This document shows positions 41,171 to 49,406 of a stretch of DNA of 64,000 nt, one piece after another; positions within the stretch are counted from its first letter, which is position 1; every line of letters starts with the position of its first letter. The notes below the pieces were generated by a model, which was given only the letters and a program-made list of their open reading frames with translations, ran no database searches and had not been told where the DNA came from. A program made the position numbers and the translations under genes. Source of the DNA: Desulfovibrio sp. (GTDB taxonomy: Bacteria; Desulfobacterota; Desulfovibrionia; Desulfovibrionales; Desulfovibrionaceae); contig NZ_JAHZCJ010000002.1 of NCBI RefSeq assembly GCF_019422935.1, positions 124,001-188,000 on the forward strand. The letters are read 5' to 3'.

Positions 41171-41752
41171 ATGAACGCTTGCATTGTTTATTCTTCCTGC
41201 ACGGGCAATACCCGCAAAGTGGCTGAGGCTCTGGCCGACACCTCGGGTCTTCCCTGCTTTCCCGTGCGCATCGCCCCTGAGCCGGATGACTTTGATATAC
41301 TGGCCCTGGGCTTCTGGGTGCGCAAAGGCCTGCCCGATGCCCGCGCCCTGCGCTACATGGAACGCGTGCGCGGCAAGCACGTATTTTTTTTCGGCACTCT
41401 GGGCGCGTGGCCCCATTCAGACCACGCCCGCCGCTGCATGGCCGCAACGCACGAAATTTTACAGGCTGGCGGCAATACGGTAGTTGATGGATTCTTGTGT
41501 CAGGGCCGGGTCAATCCACAGGTGGTTGCCGCATCCCAGCGCAAGGGCGGTCATCCCCTGAGTCCAGAGCGTCTGGCCCGCCTGCGCGAGGCTGAGCGCC
41601 ATCCGGACGCGGCAGATCTTGCTGCGGCGCGCCTGCACTGGCAACGCAGTCTGCAAAAATACACTGCCAATGCCCCAGCCCCGCAACCCCCTTGTCTTAC
41701 CGCAGGCATCTTATCCACGCCGGAACCCATCGGCAGCAATACCTCGCTGTAA
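41171..41752 (+). CDS. Flavodoxin-like protein
   Basis: The 193-residue protein starts NACIVYSSCTGNTRKVAEAL, the FMN phosphate-binding loop of flavodoxins. LALGFWVRKGLPDARAL and FFFGTLGAWPHSDHA follow, resembling flavodoxin-fold proteins of the Flavodoxin_7/BilS-like group. The final 50 residues are less conserved. It probably carries electrons for a nearby redox enzyme, such as the PNPOx-fold protein (next gene) or the polyferredoxin membrane protein. It follows the Crp/Fnr gene by 170 bases and has an inverted repeat in its leader. Confidence 0.82.
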   Translation: MNACIVYSSCTGNTRKVAEALADTSGLPCFPVRIAPEPDDFDILALGFWVRKGLPDARALRYMERVRGKHVFFFGTLGAWPHSDHARRCMAATHEILQAGGNTVVDGFLCQGRVNPQVVAASQRKGGHPLSPERLARLREAERHPDAADLAAARLHWQRSLQKYTANAPAPQPPCLTAGILSTPEPIGSNTSL

Positions 41753-41783
41753 CCAGACAGCAGGCCAGTATCAGGAGCCGCAA

Positions 41784-42236
41784 ATGCGCAAACAGAACCG
41801 CGAATGCCTTGATCCGGCATTTTTTGACGAAGTTTTTTCCACCGCCGAAGACCTCTGCCTTGCCATGCACGACGGGGAATTTCCCTATGTCATTCCGCTC
41901 AACTTTGTGCGCCAGGGCAACTGCATCTACGTCCACTGCGCCCTTGAAGGTCACAAGCTGGACTGTATCCGCCGCAACCCCAATGTGGCCTTTACCTTGT
42001 GTGCGGATGTGACCATCCATAGGGAAAAGTCCACGACCTATTACAAATCGCTGTGCGGCACCGGCCGCGCCGGGATTGTGGATGATCCGGCGGAAAAGGG
42101 CCTCGCCCTTGATGCCCTGGCAGTGCGCTACGCCGCCCTTTGCCCCACGCCCACGCCGGATGCGGCCCTTGCCCGCACGGGCGTGGTACGCATTGACATT
42201 GTGGATCTGGTGGGCAAGCGCAAACTGCCCAAGTAA
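41784..42236 (+). CDS. Pyridoxamine 5'-phosphate oxidase-fold flavoprotein
   Basis: The 150-residue protein has the split-barrel PNPOx fold. LCLAMHDGEFPYVIPLNFVRQGNCIYVHCALEGHKLDCIRRNPNVAFTL is typical of the NimA-like (5-nitroimidazole reductase) group, which binds FMN or haem. Start 41784 has an AGGAGC site. It lies 31 bases after the flavodoxin-like gene and may receive electrons from it. The substrate is unknown. Confidence 0.85.
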   Translation: MRKQNRECLDPAFFDEVFSTAEDLCLAMHDGEFPYVIPLNFVRQGNCIYVHCALEGHKLDCIRRNPNVAFTLCADVTIHREKSTTYYKSLCGTGRAGIVDDPAEKGLALDALAVRYAALCPTPTPDAALARTGVVRIDIVDLVGKRKLPK

Positions 42237-42303
42237 ACGCCTCACCCCATGCACGGCGGCGCGTAATAACGCCATAACATGCCGAATGTAAAGGAAGTCT
42301 GAC

Positions 42304-43692
42304 ATGCGCGGAGCTTCCCGCCTTATTCCCTTGCCTTCTTTTCTGGCCCTGCTGCCTGCCGGAGCGCACTTCTGGCGCAGCGGTCAGCCCGGCCTCGCCG
42401 CCGCCTGCCTTGCTCTGGCCCTACTTGCCTGGGGCCGCGCCGCATGGGTGCGTCTGCTGCTCCTGCTGGTGCTGCCCCTGCTGGCCGCCCGCTGGATATG
42501 GGCTGCGGCCCAGTTTGTGCAAATGCGCATGTTCATGGGCGAACCGTGGCACAGACTGGCTGTTATCCTGCTGAGCGTGGCCCTGCTGACGGCGCTTGCC
42601 GCCCTGCCCCTGCTGCGCGAATCCGCGCGACAACGCTACCACAAAGGCGACACAAGCGCGCGCACCCAACTGGCCGCCCTGCTGCTTTGCCTTGGTCTGT
42701 TGCTGCCGGTCTGGCTTATGAAGCCGCAACTGCTGGTTGTTGAACGGTTCTTCCCTCAATGGGGATCACTGCAACTTGCGCTGGCGAGCATCTGGGCGGC
42801 CTGCGCAGCCGGATGGCTGAGCGGCAAAAAGGTTCCGCAGGTCAGAATGCGCTTGTGGCGGCTCTTTTCACTGGTCTTTTTCGCCCAGCTTGTCCTTGGC
42901 CTGGCACTGGAAAGCCGTTTTCTGCTCAGCGGGCAACTGCATCTGCCTGTACCGGGGCTGATCGCCGCCGCACCCATATATCGTGGCGGCGGCTGGTTCA
43001 TGCTGGGGCTGTTCGGCTTTTCCACCCTGATTGCTGGCGCGGCCTGGTGCAGCCATCTTTGCTACTTTGGCGTGTGGGATGCCAGCGCCGCAAAGTCCTG
43101 CGCCGGAGGCCCGCACGGATTATCTGCGATAAAAAATTCCGGCTCCGAAAACACCGATTCCGGCAATATTGCTCCGCCCATTCCCAGACGTGCGCCCAGG
43201 TGGTTGCCACATCTGCGGCTCGCCATGCTGGGTCTGACTCTTGCCGTTCCCCTGCTCTTGCGCCTTTCGGGCGCGCCGCTGGAGGCGGCACTTGCCAGCG
43301 GCCTCTTGCTGGGTCTGCTCGCGGTACCGGCTTCTCTGCTGGTCAGCCGCAAGGCCGGATACGCCGCCTACTGCCGGGGCCTCTGCCCCTTGGGGCTGCT
43401 GGCAAAGTGGATTGGGCGCATTGCCCCCTGGCGCGTGCGCCGCACAGGCTCCTGCCGCCGCTGCATGGCCTGCGTGCGTGTATGTCGTCAGGACGCCATG
43501 GGTAACCCCATGACGACCTCAGGCCCCAATGCTGACTGCAATCTGTGCCGCGACTGCGTAGCCGTATGCCCGCAAAAGGCGCTCTCCATAACCTGCTACG
43601 GCATGCACGGCACGCAAGCCTGGGCAGACCCGACACTCATTGCCCTGCTTGCTGCCCTGCACGCGGCCTTTCTTGCCATGGCCCGTATATAG
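42304..43692 (+). CDS. Polytopic membrane polyferredoxin (NapH/YccM-like)
   Basis: The 462-residue protein has about ten hydrophobic segments. The conserved CSHLCYFG and CRGLCPLG motifs of the NapH/NosR/YccM family lie near membrane edges. Two [4Fe-4S] motifs follow (CRRCMACVRVC and CNLCRDCVAVC) in the C-terminal cytoplasmic part. Such proteins pass electrons between quinol or soluble donors and periplasmic or membrane redox partners. The first 230 residues, with many Leu/Ala-rich helices, are longer than in NapH. The partner is unknown; context suggests a redox or nitrogen-oxide stress role. Confidence 0.85.
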   Translation: MRGASRLIPLPSFLALLPAGAHFWRSGQPGLAAACLALALLAWGRAAWVRLLLLLVLPLLAARWIWAAAQFVQMRMFMGEPWHRLAVILLSVALLTALAALPLLRESARQRYHKGDTSARTQLAALLLCLGLLLPVWLMKPQLLVVERFFPQWGSLQLALASIWAACAAGWLSGKKVPQVRMRLWRLFSLVFFAQLVLGLALESRFLLSGQLHLPVPGLIAAAPIYRGGGWFMLGLFGFSTLIAGAAWCSHLCYFGVWDASAAKSCAGGPHGLSAIKNSGSENTDSGNIAPPIPRRAPRWLPHLRLAMLGLTLAVPLLLRLSGAPLEAALASGLLLGLLAVPASLLVSRKAGYAAYCRGLCPLGLLAKWIGRIAPWRVRRTGSCRRCMACVRVCRQDAMGNPMTTSGPNADCNLCRDCVAVCPQKALSITCYGMHGTQAWADPTLIALLAALHAAFLAMARI

Positions 43693-43761
43693 ACAGCCCG
43701 TCCATTCAACCAGGGAAGCACGGCTTCACAACCGCGACTCTCGCAACATCTAGTAACGAGG

Positions 43762-44307
43762 ATGCCAATGATGCGTGTTTTGCGCCGCCTGCGGGCAGGC
43801 ACAATGGCCCCGCCCAGGGCCGACTGGAATGAAATATTCTGGGCGTGGGCAGGCAGTTGTCTGTCCATAATCAGCCTTGCGCTGCTTGAAAAGCTCTGCG
43901 CGCAGGAATGGAATCTGCCTCTGCTCATCGGCTCGTTCGGCGCTTCCGCCGTGCTGGCCTTTGGCGCGCCCCACAGCCCGCTGGCCCAGCCCCGCAATCT
44001 TGTGGGCGGGCACGTGCTTTCCGCGCTTGTGGGCGTGACCTGCCAGCTACTCTTCAGCGATAATCCGGTGCTGGCCTCTGGCCTTGCTGTTTCCACAGCC
44101 ATCGCCTTCATGCACGCAACGCAGACCCTGCATCCTCCGGGGGGCGCAACGGCCCTTATCGCGGTCATCGGCGGCCCCGGCATCCACAGTCTCGGATACT
44201 GGTACGTACTCCTGCCCTGCGCCGCGGGGGCCATCTGCATGCTGGCCCTGGCCTACGCGGCCAACAACCTCGCCGCCCGCAAGAGGTATCCACTGTTCTG
44301 GTGGTAA
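43762..44307 (+). CDS. HPP-family membrane protein
   Basis: The 181-residue protein has about five transmembrane helices and the HPP signature (ATQTLHPPGGATALIAVIGG). A family GSFGASAVLAFG motif precedes it. HPP proteins have been linked to nitrite transport in chloroplasts and cyanobacteria, so nitrite or another small anion is the best guess. It lies 69 bases after the polyferredoxin gene and ends 300 bases before azlC. A second ATG six bases later is an alternative start. Confidence 0.85.
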   Translation: MPMMRVLRRLRAGTMAPPRADWNEIFWAWAGSCLSIISLALLEKLCAQEWNLPLLIGSFGASAVLAFGAPHSPLAQPRNLVGGHVLSALVGVTCQLLFSDNPVLASGLAVSTAIAFMHATQTLHPPGGATALIAVIGGPGIHSLGYWYVLLPCAAGAICMLALAYAANNLAARKRYPLFWW

Positions 44308-44604
44308 CAACCTTACAAGAAACGTGATGCTGACGATCCATATTTGCAGCACAGAATCATCACAGTTTGCCTGTCTTCGTGGAGCCTGCCCTTGCGGCCC
44401 TTCACGAAGGCAGGCAAACTTCGCTGCGAGGATGGTCGCAACCGAAGTGACAGTCCGTCGATCGTCCTTACACGCCTCATGTCAGAGGGACCACCGACCG
44501 GGATTTCTCCAGCCGCTGCCGCGTGGAACCAAGACCCGACTCCGGCTTGCCAGCCAGGGGCAAAGGGCGTAGCCTCATTGTCTTACTTTTATCGAGGTTA
44601 TGAC
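44308..44604 (+). other. azlC leader region with hairpin
   Basis: This 300-base gap has no credible gene. AGTTTGCCTGTCTTCGTG (44364-44381) pairs with 44403-44420 over 18 bases with one G-U pair, enclosing a 21-base loop. No T run follows. The position before a predicted branched-chain amino acid exporter would suit a regulatory leader, but no known riboswitch consensus is recognised. Confidence 0.6.
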
Positions 44605-45405
44605 ATGTCCGGCATATCTTCCGCTTCCCCCCTGGCGGAGGGCCTGCGACGCGCACTGCCCATTGTGCTGGGCTACCTGCCCGTAGGCTTCGCTTTTGGG
44701 GTTCTTGCAGTCAAGAACAACATCCCGCCCTCTTTGGCTGTCGCCATGTCCGTGCTCATGTTTTCCGGCTCCGGCCAGTTCGTGTTCGCGGGCATGTGGG
44801 GCGCTGGCGCAAGCGCGCTCTCCATCATGGCAGCGGTCTTTATTGTAAACCTGCGCTACCTGTTGCAATCCGCCGCAGAATCCCCCTGGCTGGCGGGCCT
44901 GCCGCGCGGGCAACGCTTTTTGCTGGGCCTCGGCCTCACGGACGAGACCTTTGCCGTCCACGTCACAGCTTTTCAGAACGGCTGGCAGCGAAGCCTCACC
45001 ACACTCTTTGTCTGCAACCAGACCGCGCAGCTGGGCTGGGTTTCCGGTGCGGCCATCGGTGCGTTCTGCGGCGAGCTTGTGAGCGATGTCAAGCCGCTGG
45101 GTCTTGATTATGCGCTCACAGCCATGTTTCTGGCACTGTTGGTGCCGCAGTGCGTCAGCCGCCTGCACGTGCTGGTGGCGCTCTTTACCACCACGCTTTC
45201 CATCAGCCTCAAGGCTGCGGGCATGACCCAATGGAACATTGCCGTTGCCACGGTGCTGGGCGCGAGCCTTGGCACATGGCTCTTGGTGCGCAAGGCGCAG
45301 CACGAGGGCGCGCCCCTTGACCTTGCCGACCGGCAAAACAAGGATGCAGACGGCCGCAATCTCAGCAACATGGTGGCACAGCGCACAGAGGAGGCCGAAT
45401 CATGA
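44605..45405 (+). CDS. azlC: AzlC-family branched-chain amino acid exporter, large subunit
   Basis: The 266-residue protein has about seven helices and the AzlC/YgaZ signature (PIVLGYLPVGFAFGVLAV, SVLMFSGSGQFV). With AzlD it exports branched-chain amino acids or analogues such as azaleucine. The start at 44605 follows a GAGG site and gives the family N-terminus; the frame is open further upstream into the hairpin leader, which I do not count as coding. It overlaps azlD by four bases. Confidence 0.92.
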   Translation: MSGISSASPLAEGLRRALPIVLGYLPVGFAFGVLAVKNNIPPSLAVAMSVLMFSGSGQFVFAGMWGAGASALSIMAAVFIVNLRYLLQSAAESPWLAGLPRGQRFLLGLGLTDETFAVHVTAFQNGWQRSLTTLFVCNQTAQLGWVSGAAIGAFCGELVSDVKPLGLDYALTAMFLALLVPQCVSRLHVLVALFTTTLSISLKAAGMTQWNIAVATVLGASLGTWLLVRKAQHEGAPLDLADRQNKDADGRNLSNMVAQRTEEAES

Positions 45406-45752
45406 ACGAAAGCGGATGGTTCAGCACCCATGCGGCCCTGATGCTCTGCTTGCTTGGCAGTGTTCTGGTTACCGTTCTGCCAAAGATTCTGCCTGTCACC
45501 TTTTTGAAGGGCGACAGCCTGCCCCCGCTGCTGCGGCACTGGCTATCCTTTGTGCCCGTTGCCGTCATGGCCGCCCTGGTGGGGCCGGACGTGTTCTTTT
45601 ACGAAGGGCATTTCAACGCCGGGCCTTCCAACCTGTTTCTGATGGTGGCCCTGCCCTCCCTGCTGGTCGCGTGGTGGTCAAAGAATTATTTTCTCACCAT
45701 TGCTTTTGGCATCGGGCTGGTGATTCTGGCACGCTGGACCGGGTTGTACTGA
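45402..45752 (+). CDS. azlD: AzlD-family branched-chain amino acid exporter, small subunit
   Basis: The 116-residue protein has four helices and the AzlD pattern (LMLCLLGSVLVTVLPKILPVTFL, then HWLSFVPVAVMAALVGPDVFF). It works with AzlC as a two-component exporter. Its stop overlaps the start of the next small gene (TGATG), so the three are one translationally coupled unit. Confidence 0.9.
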   Translation: MNESGWFSTHAALMLCLLGSVLVTVLPKILPVTFLKGDSLPPLLRHWLSFVPVAVMAALVGPDVFFYEGHFNAGPSNLFLMVALPSLLVAWWSKNYFLTIAFGIGLVILARWTGLY

Positions 45753-46060
45753 TGCCGCGCGCACGAAGTTCCGCTTCCGGACCGCCCTCACTGCGCGAAA
45801 GGCGCAAACCGGCTCCCGCACTGCCGCCGCCAACGCGCAGCGCCAGCCTTTTGGTGCGGATTGCGCCGGAGCATACGGGGCTCTTCCGATTTTTGCTTGA
45901 GGCCTATGAACACATCGCCTATTTTACCGTGCTTGAAAACAAGACCGCCCTGCTGCGGGTTATTTTTTCACCGCACAGAGAGCGAGATGCACGCGAGGCT
46001 CTGGCCCAGATGGCCCAAAGCCTGCCATTTACTGTTGAGGAATGGCCCAGGCGGACGTAA
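45752..46060 (+). CDS. Small DUF4911-like protein
   Basis: The 102-residue product begins with about 30 basic, Pro/Ser-rich residues. A compact domain follows (LLVRIAPEHTGLFRFLLEAYEHIAYFTVLENKTALLRVIFSPHRERDAREALAQM) that resembles DUF4911, found in Desulfovibrio-type bacteria and probably ferredoxin-fold. It is coupled to azlD by the overlapping stop-start, but lies before pyrH too. The function is unknown; it may have a small-ligand sensing role by analogy with ACT-type folds, which is a guess. Confidence 0.75.
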   Translation: MPRARSSASGPPSLRERRKPAPALPPPTRSASLLVRIAPEHTGLFRFLLEAYEHIAYFTVLENKTALLRVIFSPHRERDAREALAQMAQSLPFTVEEWPRRT

Positions 46061-46256
46061 CCACCGCTCCCAGACTGCGCCTGTAGTGCCTGTGATGCAC
46101 GGCCCAGGCCCTGCCGGGGCTGCTGATGCAAAAACACTTTGAGCTGCGCGCAAATTCTGTTACAATTCTTTCGTTTTGGGGCAGGGCCAAAAGCCCAGCC
46201 CTTTTCCTGCGTCCGGCGAAAGCCCGCAACACCTCAGCCTTTACCAAGGCGGACTC

Positions 46257-46970
46257 ATGCCCACACTGAAATACAAGCGCGTGCTGCTCAAGCTGAGCGG
46301 CGAGGCCCTGGCCGGAGAAAACAAGACCGGCATTGACCCCGAAACCGTAGCCACCATCTGCCGTGAAATCGGCACCGTGCTCGAAATGGGCGTGGAAATG
46401 GCCCTTGTGATTGGCGGGGGCAATATTTTTCGCGGGCTTTCCGGCTCGGCCAAGGGCATGGAACGTTCGTCCGCCGACTACATGGGCATGCTGGCCACTG
46501 TGCTGAACGCACTGGCCGTTCAGGATATGCTGGAAAAGCTGGGCTACCCCACGCGCGTGCTTTCGGCCATCACCATGCAGGAAGTGTGCGAGCCCTTCAT
46601 CCGCCGCCGCGCCCTGCGCCATATGGAAAAGGGCCGCGTGGTCATCTGCGCCGCAGGCACCGGCAACCCCTACTTCACGACCGACACCACCGCCGCCCTG
46701 CGCGGCATGGAACTGAAGTGCGACGCCATCATCAAGGCCACCAAGGTTGACGGCATCTACGACAAAGACCCCAACAAATATTCCGATGCCGTCAAGTACG
46801 ACAGCATCACATATGACGAAACACTGGCGCGCCATCTGGGCGTCATGGACGCCACGGCCTTTGCCCTTGTGCGCGACAACAACGTGCCCATCATCGTGTG
46901 CCGTATGTTTGGCGGCGACATCTGCCGCGCCGTCACCGGCGAGTCCGTAGGCACCATCGTTCAGAACTGA
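46257..46970 (+). CDS. pyrH: Uridylate kinase
   Basis: The 237-residue protein begins [15 protein letters not shown], the PyrH nucleotide-binding start. IGGGNIFRG and [19 protein letters not shown] follow, with [13 protein letters not shown] near the C-terminus. It phosphorylates UMP to UDP. I chose the start at 46257 (AAGGCGGA site). It leads the pyrH-frr-uppS-cdsA-dxr-rseP order common in bacteria. Confidence 0.97.
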   Translation: MPTLKYKRVLLKLSGEALAGENKTGIDPETVATICREIGTVLEMGVEMALVIGGGNIFRGLSGSAKGMERSSADYMGMLATVLNALAVQDMLEKLGYPTRVLSAITMQEVCEPFIRRRALRHMEKGRVVICAAGTGNPYFTTDTTAALRGMELKCDAIIKATKVDGIYDKDPNKYSDAVKYDSITYDETLARHLGVMDATAFALVRDNNVPIIVCRMFGGDICRAVTGESVGTIVQN

Positions 46971-46991
46971 GCCCCCCCAAGGAGAATACTG

Positions 46992-47552
46992 ATGGATATA
47001 GACAGCATCCTTCTGGACGCCGAAGACCGTATGGAAAAGGCCATTGCAGCGCAGGAACGCGATTTTTCCAAGCTGCGCACGGGCCGCGCCTCCACCGCGC
47101 TGGTGGACGGCATCAAGGGCGACTACTACGGCACCCCAACGCCCATCAGCCAGATGGCCTCCGTTGCCGTGCCCGACAGCCGCACCGTGACTATCCAGCC
47201 ATGGGACAAGGGCGGCATTTCGGTGATTGAAAAGGCCATTCTGAAGTCAGACCTGGGCCTTACGCCCATCAATGACGGCAAGGTCATCCGCATCATGATA
47301 CCGCCGTTGACCGAAGACCGCCGCAAGGATCTGGTCAAGGTAGCCCGCAAATACACCGAAGACGCCAAGGTGGCGGTGCGCAACGTGCGCCGCGACGCCA
47401 ATGACAGCCTGAAAAAGCTGGAAAAAGACAAGGCCATCAGCGAAGACGAACAGAAGAAGGCTTCTGAAGACGTGCAAAAGCTGACGGACAAGTTTGTGGC
47501 TGATGCCGACAAAAAGTGCGCGGCCAAAGAAAAGGAAATCATGGAAATCTAG
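46992..47552 (+). CDS. frr: Ribosome recycling factor
   Basis: The 186-residue protein is of exact family length. It has [46 protein letters not shown] and the C-terminal helical arm ending MEI. It splits post-termination ribosomes together with EF-G. It starts 21 bases after pyrH with a GGAG site. A strong hairpin follows before uppS. Confidence 0.98.
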   Translation: MDIDSILLDAEDRMEKAIAAQERDFSKLRTGRASTALVDGIKGDYYGTPTPISQMASVAVPDSRTVTIQPWDKGGISVIEKAILKSDLGLTPINDGKVIRIMIPPLTEDRRKDLVKVARKYTEDAKVAVRNVRRDANDSLKKLEKDKAISEDEQKKASEDVQKLTDKFVADADKKCAAKEKEIMEI

Positions 47553-47581
47553 CCCGTGGCGGATTTTTCGCCCGGGTTGCG

Positions 47582-47615
47582 CGCGCCCCGCAAGCACTTT
47601 GCGGGGCGCGGCTTT
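47582..47615 (+). terminator. Hairpin between frr and uppS
   Basis: CGCGCCCCGCAA (47582-47593) pairs perfectly with TTGCGGGGCGCG (47599-47610), followed by GCTTT. The short T tract suggests partial termination or attenuation within the operon rather than a full stop. Confidence 0.6.
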
Positions 47616-47680
47616 GCCGCCGCAGACAAGGCCGCAGACCATTCCGCAGACCCGCAGGACTTTTCACCACAGGCTTTTGC

Positions 47681-48403
47681 ATGACGGACCATCCAGACAA
47701 ACTGCCCACACACCTCGCCATCATCATGGACGGCAATGGCCGATGGGCTCAGGCGCGCGGGTTGCCCCGCGAAGCAGGCCACCGCGCTGGCGCGGAAACC
47801 GTGCGCAACATAGTGACCGAATGCCGGTCGATGGGCATACGCCACCTCACGCTCTACACCTTTTCCAGCGAAAACTGGAACCGCCCCAAGACAGAAATCA
47901 GCGCTCTTTTCAGCCTGCTGATGGAATTTCTGAGCCGCGAGGTGCCTCGCATGGTCGAACAGGGTATTTCCATGCGCGTTCTGGGCGACCTTGAATCCAT
48001 GCCCCTTGCCCAGCGCACGGCCCTGCGCCACGCAATAAAACGCACCGAGGGCGGTAAGGACATGGTTCTGAACCTCGCCCTCAACTACGGCGGCAGGGGC
48101 GAGATTGTACGCGCCGTGCAAACCATGCTGCGCGAAGGTCTGCGCCCTGAAGACGTGACCGAACAGGCCGTTGCCGATCATCTTTACACTGTCGGGCAAC
48201 CGGACCCTGACCTGCTCATCCGCACCAGCGGAGAGCAAAGACTGAGCAATTATCTGCTCTACCAATGCGCCTACAGCGAGCTGTATTTCACGCCCGTGCC
48301 ATGGCCGGACTTCGACGCCGCGCAGCTCCGCATGGCACTTGACGCCTATGCCGCCCGTTCGCGCCGCTTCGGCAAAACACAGGAGCAAATTGATGCCCAT
48401 TGA
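47681..48403 (+). CDS. uppS: Undecaprenyl diphosphate synthase
   Basis: The 240-residue cis-prenyltransferase has the catalytic Asp17 in HLAIIMDGNGRWA. GHRAGAETVRNIV, YTFSSENWNRP and the C-terminal DLLIRTSGEQRLSNYLLYQ complete the signature. It makes the C55 lipid carrier for peptidoglycan. I chose the start at 47681 because the family N-terminus follows at once. Its last eleven bases overlap cdsA. Confidence 0.97.
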   Translation: MTDHPDKLPTHLAIIMDGNGRWAQARGLPREAGHRAGAETVRNIVTECRSMGIRHLTLYTFSSENWNRPKTEISALFSLLMEFLSREVPRMVEQGISMRVLGDLESMPLAQRTALRHAIKRTEGGKDMVLNLALNYGGRGEIVRAVQTMLREGLRPEDVTEQAVADHLYTVGQPDPDLLIRTSGEQRLSNYLLYQCAYSELYFTPVPWPDFDAAQLRMALDAYAARSRRFGKTQEQIDAH

Positions 48404-49208
48404 TCCTTCAACGCAATCCATCGATATTCGCCGTATTTTCACAGGCCTTGCCCTTGCCGCGGTCTTGCTGCTGGCGCTCTGGTTCAGGGGCCTGCCTTTG
48501 CTGTTCGTTATTTTGCTGGTATGCGCCCTTGGCCTGTGGGAATTCTACTCCCTGTTCTGGGGTTCCAGCCGCGTACCCAGCCGCATCTGCGCTATCGTGC
48601 TTGGCTGGTGCATGATCTGCCTTACCTGGATGCACAGGCCGCAAGACGCTCTGGTCTGCCTTGGCGCAGGCTTTGTGCTGGCCTCCATGAGTTTTCTTTT
48701 CCGGTGGGATGTTGTTGAAGACGACAATGCCTTTGCCTCCAGCGGCATCTTTATGGCGGGGCTGGCCTATGTGCCCCTGCTGCTGCTCCCGGCGACCTAT
48801 CTTTCCACCACCAAGCTCATCTTTGTTATTGCAGCGGTGGCTATTTCCGACACCACCGCCTACTTTGTGGGCACACGCTTTGGGCACCACAAGCTGTGGC
48901 CCCGCGTCAGCCCCAAGAAAAGCTCGGAAGGCGCGGTGGGCAGCCTTGTTGGTTGCGTGATCTTTTGCGCCATTTACGGCGAAATTTACGGCAAGACCGG
49001 CTGGTTCTCCTTTGCTCTGCTGGGCATTGCGATCAATGCCTTCGCCCAGCTGGGCGACCTCTTTGAATCCGCCCTCAAGCGCTCGGTAAACATCAAGGAT
49101 TCCGGCAACCTGCTGCCAGGGCACGGCGGTATCCTCGACAGGGCCGACAGCCTGCTGTTTGCCATGCCCATGGTGGCCGTTGTTGACCAGTGGTTTTTCT
49201 TCTTTTAG
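48393..49208 (+). CDS. cdsA: Phosphatidate cytidylyltransferase
   Basis: The 271-residue membrane protein has eight or nine helices and the CdsA C-terminal signature (KRSVNIKDSGNLLPGHGGILDRADSLLFAMP). It makes CDP-diacylglycerol from phosphatidic acid. The start at 48393 overlaps uppS and follows an AGGAGC site. Also seen are SDTTAYFVGTRFGHHKLWPRVSPKKSSEGAVGSL, the family's cytoplasmic loop. A long hairpin follows before dxr. Confidence 0.96.
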   Translation: MPIDPSTQSIDIRRIFTGLALAAVLLLALWFRGLPLLFVILLVCALGLWEFYSLFWGSSRVPSRICAIVLGWCMICLTWMHRPQDALVCLGAGFVLASMSFLFRWDVVEDDNAFASSGIFMAGLAYVPLLLLPATYLSTTKLIFVIAAVAISDTTAYFVGTRFGHHKLWPRVSPKKSSEGAVGSLVGCVIFCAIYGEIYGKTGWFSFALLGIAINAFAQLGDLFESALKRSVNIKDSGNLLPGHGGILDRADSLLFAMPMVAVVDQWFFFF

Positions 49209-49214
49209 GGCCTG

Positions 49215-49270
49215 TTGGCGCCATGGGAATTTTTGCCCCGGTCAGGGAACAAAACTTCCCATGGCGCTAA
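49215..49270 (+). repeat. Hairpin between cdsA and dxr
   Basis: TTGGCGCCATGGGAA (49215-49229) pairs with TTCCCATGGCGCTAA (49256-49270) over 15 bases with one G-U pair, around a 26-base loop. No T run follows, so it is more likely a processing or regulatory structure than a terminator. Confidence 0.7.
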
Positions 49271-49406
49271 CGACCCGTAGAGCACTTTTATTTTGAAATC
49301 CTCGGTTATCCCCACCGGGGAACTTGAATTTTTTTGCAGCAGTACCAATCTTATGCGCACACGCGCCGCGAACACCTGCGCGCGCCCATTAAAGGACAAC
49401 GTCACC

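Noticed and set aside
44344..44604. N-terminal extension of AzlC into the leader
   Set aside because: The frame is open, but the sequence has no family similarity and contains the hairpin; the AzlC family starts at about 44605 with its own binding site.
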